Source: Silanimonas sp044377035 (GTDB lineage: Bacteria > Pseudomonadota > Gammaproteobacteria > Xanthomonadales > Xanthomonadaceae). From it: a DNA stretch of 64,000 bases. Positions within the stretch are counted from its first letter, which is position 1, and every line of letters begins with the position of its first letter. The notes beneath the pieces are model-generated. The model was given only the letters and a program-made list of their open reading frames with translations. It made no database searches and was not told the DNA's origin. The translations under genes were made by a program, and so were the position numbers. Below, one piece after another: positions 61,674-64,000 of the stretch. Where the stretch lies: the NCBI RefSeq assembly GCF_044377035.1, contig NZ_JBILJW010000002.1, forward strand, positions 145,829 through 209,828. The letters run 5' to 3'.

Positions 61674-62960
61674 ATGGCCGCCCTGCCCCAACGCGTCCTC
61701 ATCGTCGAGAACTCCCGCAGTTACGCCGGCATGCTGGCTGAAGCGATGGAGGAACGCGCCGGGCTGCCGGTCGTCCTCGCGCGCACGATGGCCGAAGCCG
61801 AAACGGCACTCGCCGCGAACCCGGACATCTTCCTCGTGCTGAGCGGGCTGGTCCTTCCCGACGCCGCGCAGGACGCCATCATCGACCGCTTCGCCGAGAC
61901 CGGCCTGCCGATCGTCGTCGTGTCGAGCAAGTACGACGAGGCATTGCGTGACCGTATCCTCGGCCGCAGCGTCGTCGATTACGTCATCAAGAGCGCACCC
62001 GGACACCTCGAGTACCTGGCTTGGCTGGCCCAGCGCCTGGACCGCAACCGCCGCATCGCCGCACTCGTCGTCGACGACTCACCGTCGGCACGATTGATGG
62101 TCGCCGAGCTGCTGTCGTCCTACGGCTTCCGCGTGCTGCTGGCCAGCAGTGGCGAGGACGGCCTGCTTGCGATGGATCAGGACCCGGGCATCCGCCTCGT
62201 CATCACCGACCACGAAATGCCCGGCCTCACCGGCGTCGACCTCAGCGCCAAGCTGCGCGAACGTTACGCGCGCGACCGCATGGCGATCATCGGCGTGTCG
62301 GGCGCCAACAAGCCGGAGCTCGTGGCGCGCTTCCTGAAGAACGGCGCCAACGACTTCCTGCACAAGCCGTTCTCGCGCGAGGAATTCTTCTGCCGCGTCT
62401 CGCAGAACGTCGACAACCTCGACCTCATCGGCACGCTGCAGGATCTCGCGACGAAGGATTTCCTCACCGGCCTGTCCAACCGCCGCCATTTCTTCGAGCT
62501 CGCCGAGCGCCGCATCGATGCGCTGCATGCCGCGGGCCGCGAGTGCGCCGTGGCCACGCTCGACATCGACCACTTCAAGAAGATCAACGACACCTGGGGC
62601 CACGACGGCGGCGACCTCGCCCTCAAGTCCGTCGCTCGCGCACTGCAGGCGCACATGCGTGCCGAGGACGTCGTCGCCCGCTTCGGCGGCGAGGAGTTCG
62701 TGGTGCTGGCGGGCGATCTCGATGCCGATTCCAGCCGCGCTTACTTCGAGGCGCTTCGCGAGCGCATCGCCGCCCTCTCGGTGGAGCTGCCCGACGGCCG
62801 CACCTTCTCGCTGACCACCAGCATCGGCGTCTGCCGCCTGCCTGCCAGCAGCGCCAAGGTGCCGATGCATGCCGCGCTCAACGAGTCGGACCGCATGCTG
62901 TACATCGCCAAGGCGGGTGGGCGGAATCGCGTGGAGATGACGGCGTCGACGTCGGCCTGA
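61674..62960 (+). CDS. REC-REC-GGDEF diguanylate cyclase with a degenerate first receiver
   Basis: A response regulator of 428 residues that makes cyclic di-GMP. Receiver 1 (about 5-125) is degenerate: the acidic pair is E12-N13 and the phosphoacceptor position is Ser57 (FLVLSGLVLP). Receiver 2 (about 129-245) is canonical with D134-D135, D179 in VITDHEMPG and K231 in HKPF. The GGDEF domain has an active GGEEF (338-342) and an inhibitory I-site R329-A-E-D332 five residues ahead. The layout resembles PleD, except that PleD has a degenerate second receiver. ATG 61674 begins MAALPQRVLIVEN. The sensor kinase is not in view. Confidence 0.93.
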   Translation: MAALPQRVLIVENSRSYAGMLAEAMEERAGLPVVLARTMAEAETALAANPDIFLVLSGLVLPDAAQDAIIDRFAETGLPIVVVSSKYDEALRDRILGRSVVDYVIKSAPGHLEYLAWLAQRLDRNRRIAALVVDDSPSARLMVAELLSSYGFRVLLASSGEDGLLAMDQDPGIRLVITDHEMPGLTGVDLSAKLRERYARDRMAIIGVSGANKPELVARFLKNGANDFLHKPFSREEFFCRVSQNVDNLDLIGTLQDLATKDFLTGLSNRRHFFELAERRIDALHAAGRECAVATLDIDHFKKINDTWGHDGGDLALKSVARALQAHMRAEDVVARFGGEEFVVLAGDLDADSSRAYFEALRERIAALSVELPDGRTFSLTTSIGVCRLPASSAKVPMHAALNESDRMLYIAKAGGRNRVEMTASTSA

Positions 62961-62965
62961 TTCGG

Positions 62966-63652
62966 GTGGCGAAGCCTCTGCCATTCGCGTGGGGCAATGC
63001 GCGGCGCATTGCACTCGGGGCTATGCTGCTGGCCTCGGTACCCGCGCTCAGCCCGATTTCCAACGAGTGGGCGAGGCAGATTGGTGAAAGGAACGCTGCT
63101 GCCCGGATCGCGCGCGAGCAGGCCGACGCGTCGGGCATGTTTAGTTGCCACGTATCCGAACCAGGGCTCCCCAAGTTCACGCATGAGTTGATGCCGCCGC
63201 CCACGTCGACTTGGGAGATTCTCATCTTCCCGAGCTTTTTCGACAGGATCGTGCTCGGGGTCGATGGACGACGATGGACCGTCAGCACGTACGACCATCA
63301 GGACCGCACGTCCACGGAAAGCGTTCTCGGGCGACCGACGTGGAACGGCTCGGCAACGCTACCACCCGACGAAAACGACGTTTTCGTGAAGCTCTTCGAC
63401 AGCGCGCTGCGCACGGCATCCTTGGAACCGTACCAGTACCATCACCTCGATGGCACGATGCTGCACGTCCGTGATCGCATGGGCCGCTGCGCACAGCTGC
63501 ATTTGCACGGCGCCGGCACACGCGGCGACCGCATCGTGGCCGTGCTGGACGAGCTGGCGTCGTTGCTACTCGCGGCCTCTCAGGCAAACAACACCATCGA
63601 TGCGGCCGAACTCAAGCGCGTCGCCCGCGAAGCTCGCCTTCTGACGCGATAA
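62966..63652 (+). CDS. Unknown protein with N-terminal signal or membrane segment
   Basis: A 228-residue protein with no family I recognise. A GTG at 62966 gives a basic start then a hydrophobic segment (IALGAMLLASVPALSP), which may be a signal peptide or anchor. The mature part has a helical arm (NEWARQIGERNAAARIAREQ), two Cys (SCHVSEPG and GRCAQLHL), and an alpha/beta-like body with WEILIFPSFFDRIVLGV. The C-terminus is helical. The base composition is more relaxed than its neighbours. It starts 5 bases after the diguanylate cyclase, so it may be part of that transcript. A later ATG (63023) is a possible start. Confidence 0.6.
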   Translation: MAKPLPFAWGNARRIALGAMLLASVPALSPISNEWARQIGERNAAARIAREQADASGMFSCHVSEPGLPKFTHELMPPPTSTWEILIFPSFFDRIVLGVDGRRWTVSTYDHQDRTSTESVLGRPTWNGSATLPPDENDVFVKLFDSALRTASLEPYQYHHLDGTMLHVRDRMGRCAQLHLHGAGTRGDRIVAVLDELASLLLAASQANNTIDAAELKRVAREARLLTR

Positions 63653-63686
63653 CGAAAAAACCCGCCTTCCGGCGGGTTTTTTCGTT
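63651..63686. terminator. Bidirectional terminator between the unknown gene and pnp
   Basis: Perfect 16-bp inverted repeat AACGAAAAAACCCGCC (63651-63666) and GGCGGGTTTTTTCGTT (63671-63686), loop TTCC. T-runs exist on both strands, so it ends both converging transcripts. The left arm overlaps the stop codon of the unknown gene. Confidence 0.93.
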
Positions 63687-63710
63687 CCAGCTCGGCAGCG
63701 AGGCGAAGGC

Positions 63711-64000
63711 TTAGACGCCCTCGCCCTCGGCCACGGCCTTGATCGACAGGCGGATGCGGCCCTGCTTGTCGACTTCCAGCACCTTGACCTGCACCACGTC
63801 GCCTTCCTTCAGCTTGTCGCTGACCTTCTCGACGCGCTCGTCCGAGATCTGCGAGATGTGCACCAGGCCGTCCTTGCCGGGGGCGATCGTCACGAACGCA
63901 CCGAAGTCCATGATCTTGGCGACCTTGCCTTCGTAGATGCGGCCCGGCTCGACGTCCGACGTGATCTGCTCGATGCGCGCCTTCGCGGCCTGCGCGGCAG
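63711..64000 (-). CDS. pnp: Polyribonucleotide nucleotidyltransferase, C-terminal S1 end (cut by window edge)
   Basis: The last 96 residues of PNPase, an RNA-degrading exonuclease of the degradosome. The visible part is the end of the KH region (AAQAAKARIEQITSDVEPGR, split here) and the S1 RNA-binding domain: GRIYEGKVAKIMDFGAF, then TIAPGKDGLVHISQISDER and VKVLEVDKQGRIRLSIKAV. It ends GEGV with a TAA. These segments match the C-terminal S1 of PNPase rather than RpsA. The stop codon is 24 bases from the terminator. Confidence 0.93.
   Translation of the reverse strand, partial: AAQAAKARIEQITSDVEPGRIYEGKVAKIMDFGAFVTIAPGKDGLVHISQISDERVEKVSDKLKEGDVVQVKVLEVDKQGRIRLSIKAVAEGEGV

Noticed and set aside
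60696..62006. Upstream extension of the DUF885 frame across rlmJ and the cyclase start on the minus strand
   Set aside because: The extra 437 codons show no similarity to the DUF885 family and cover two genes on the other strand. The ATG at 60695 with GGAGGGG is the natural start.

Overview
The window is about 64 kb of dense, high-GC chromosomal DNA from a gammaproteobacterium. The gene set points to Xanthomonadales/Lysobacterales: several large TonB-dependent receptors with an S9 peptidase, pcnB-folK-panBCD-pgi as one run, phoBR-ppk-ppx together, dapA next to a short bamC-like gene, and an MSHA-type pilus cluster. No phage, insertion sequence, integrase or CRISPR array is visible, and no stretch over 300 bases lacks a gene or gene remnant.

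Layout. 1-3161 (minus): the mshI / pilN-like / mshJ / mshK / mshL run of an MSHA-type pilus cluster, each gene overlapping the next; mshL is cut by the window edge. 3284-9412: an unknown membrane protein trio that includes a pirin, then rimO, and divergently a dienelactone hydrolase, a HIT protein and a DUF4153 membrane protein. 9482-11509 (minus): a decayed subtilisin remnant, dcd and mrp/apbC. 11609-19736 (plus): receptor, S9 peptidase, receptor, with strong terminators. 19849-23124: metG, rsxA and rsxB, with no other rsx genes beside them. 23103-30386 (minus): TraB/GumN, a DUF1684 lipoprotein, mutL, amiC, tsaE and nnr, with queG divergent. 31510-37085 (minus): pcnB-folK-panB-panC-panD-pgi. 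37179-47163: tRNA-Glu(CUC), ferredoxin, bamC-like, dapA, gcvR-like, PIN-PhoH, thiD, two membrane proteins, NAD-isocitrate dehydrogenase, an AhpD-like protein with a glutaredoxin, and a BepA-like protease. 47310-58274: a phosphate block. 58258-64000: GNAT, DUF885, rlmJ, a REC-REC-GGDEF protein, an unknown protein, and the 3' end of pnp.

The most interesting part is 47.2-58.3 kb. phoB-phoR, ppk and ppx are followed by two divergent gene pairs: a TonB-dependent receptor with a PhoD-type phosphatase on the minus strand, and a family-4 glycosyltransferase with a PAP2 phosphatase on the plus strand. The shared intergenic space holds PhoB-type half-sites with 11-bp spacing facing both ways, and another Pho box lies before phoB. 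My reading is a phosphate-starvation module. The receptor and PhoD would scavenge organic phosphate. PAP2 and the glycosyltransferase would turn phospholipid-derived phosphatidic acid into a phosphate-free glycolipid. The Pho boxes and domain motifs are seen directly; the lipid-remodelling role is inference.

Many genes here overlap by ATGA, GTGA or TGATG, so translational coupling is common. GTG starts are frequent (mshK, rsxA, rsxB, thiD, phoB, ppk and the AhpD-like gene).
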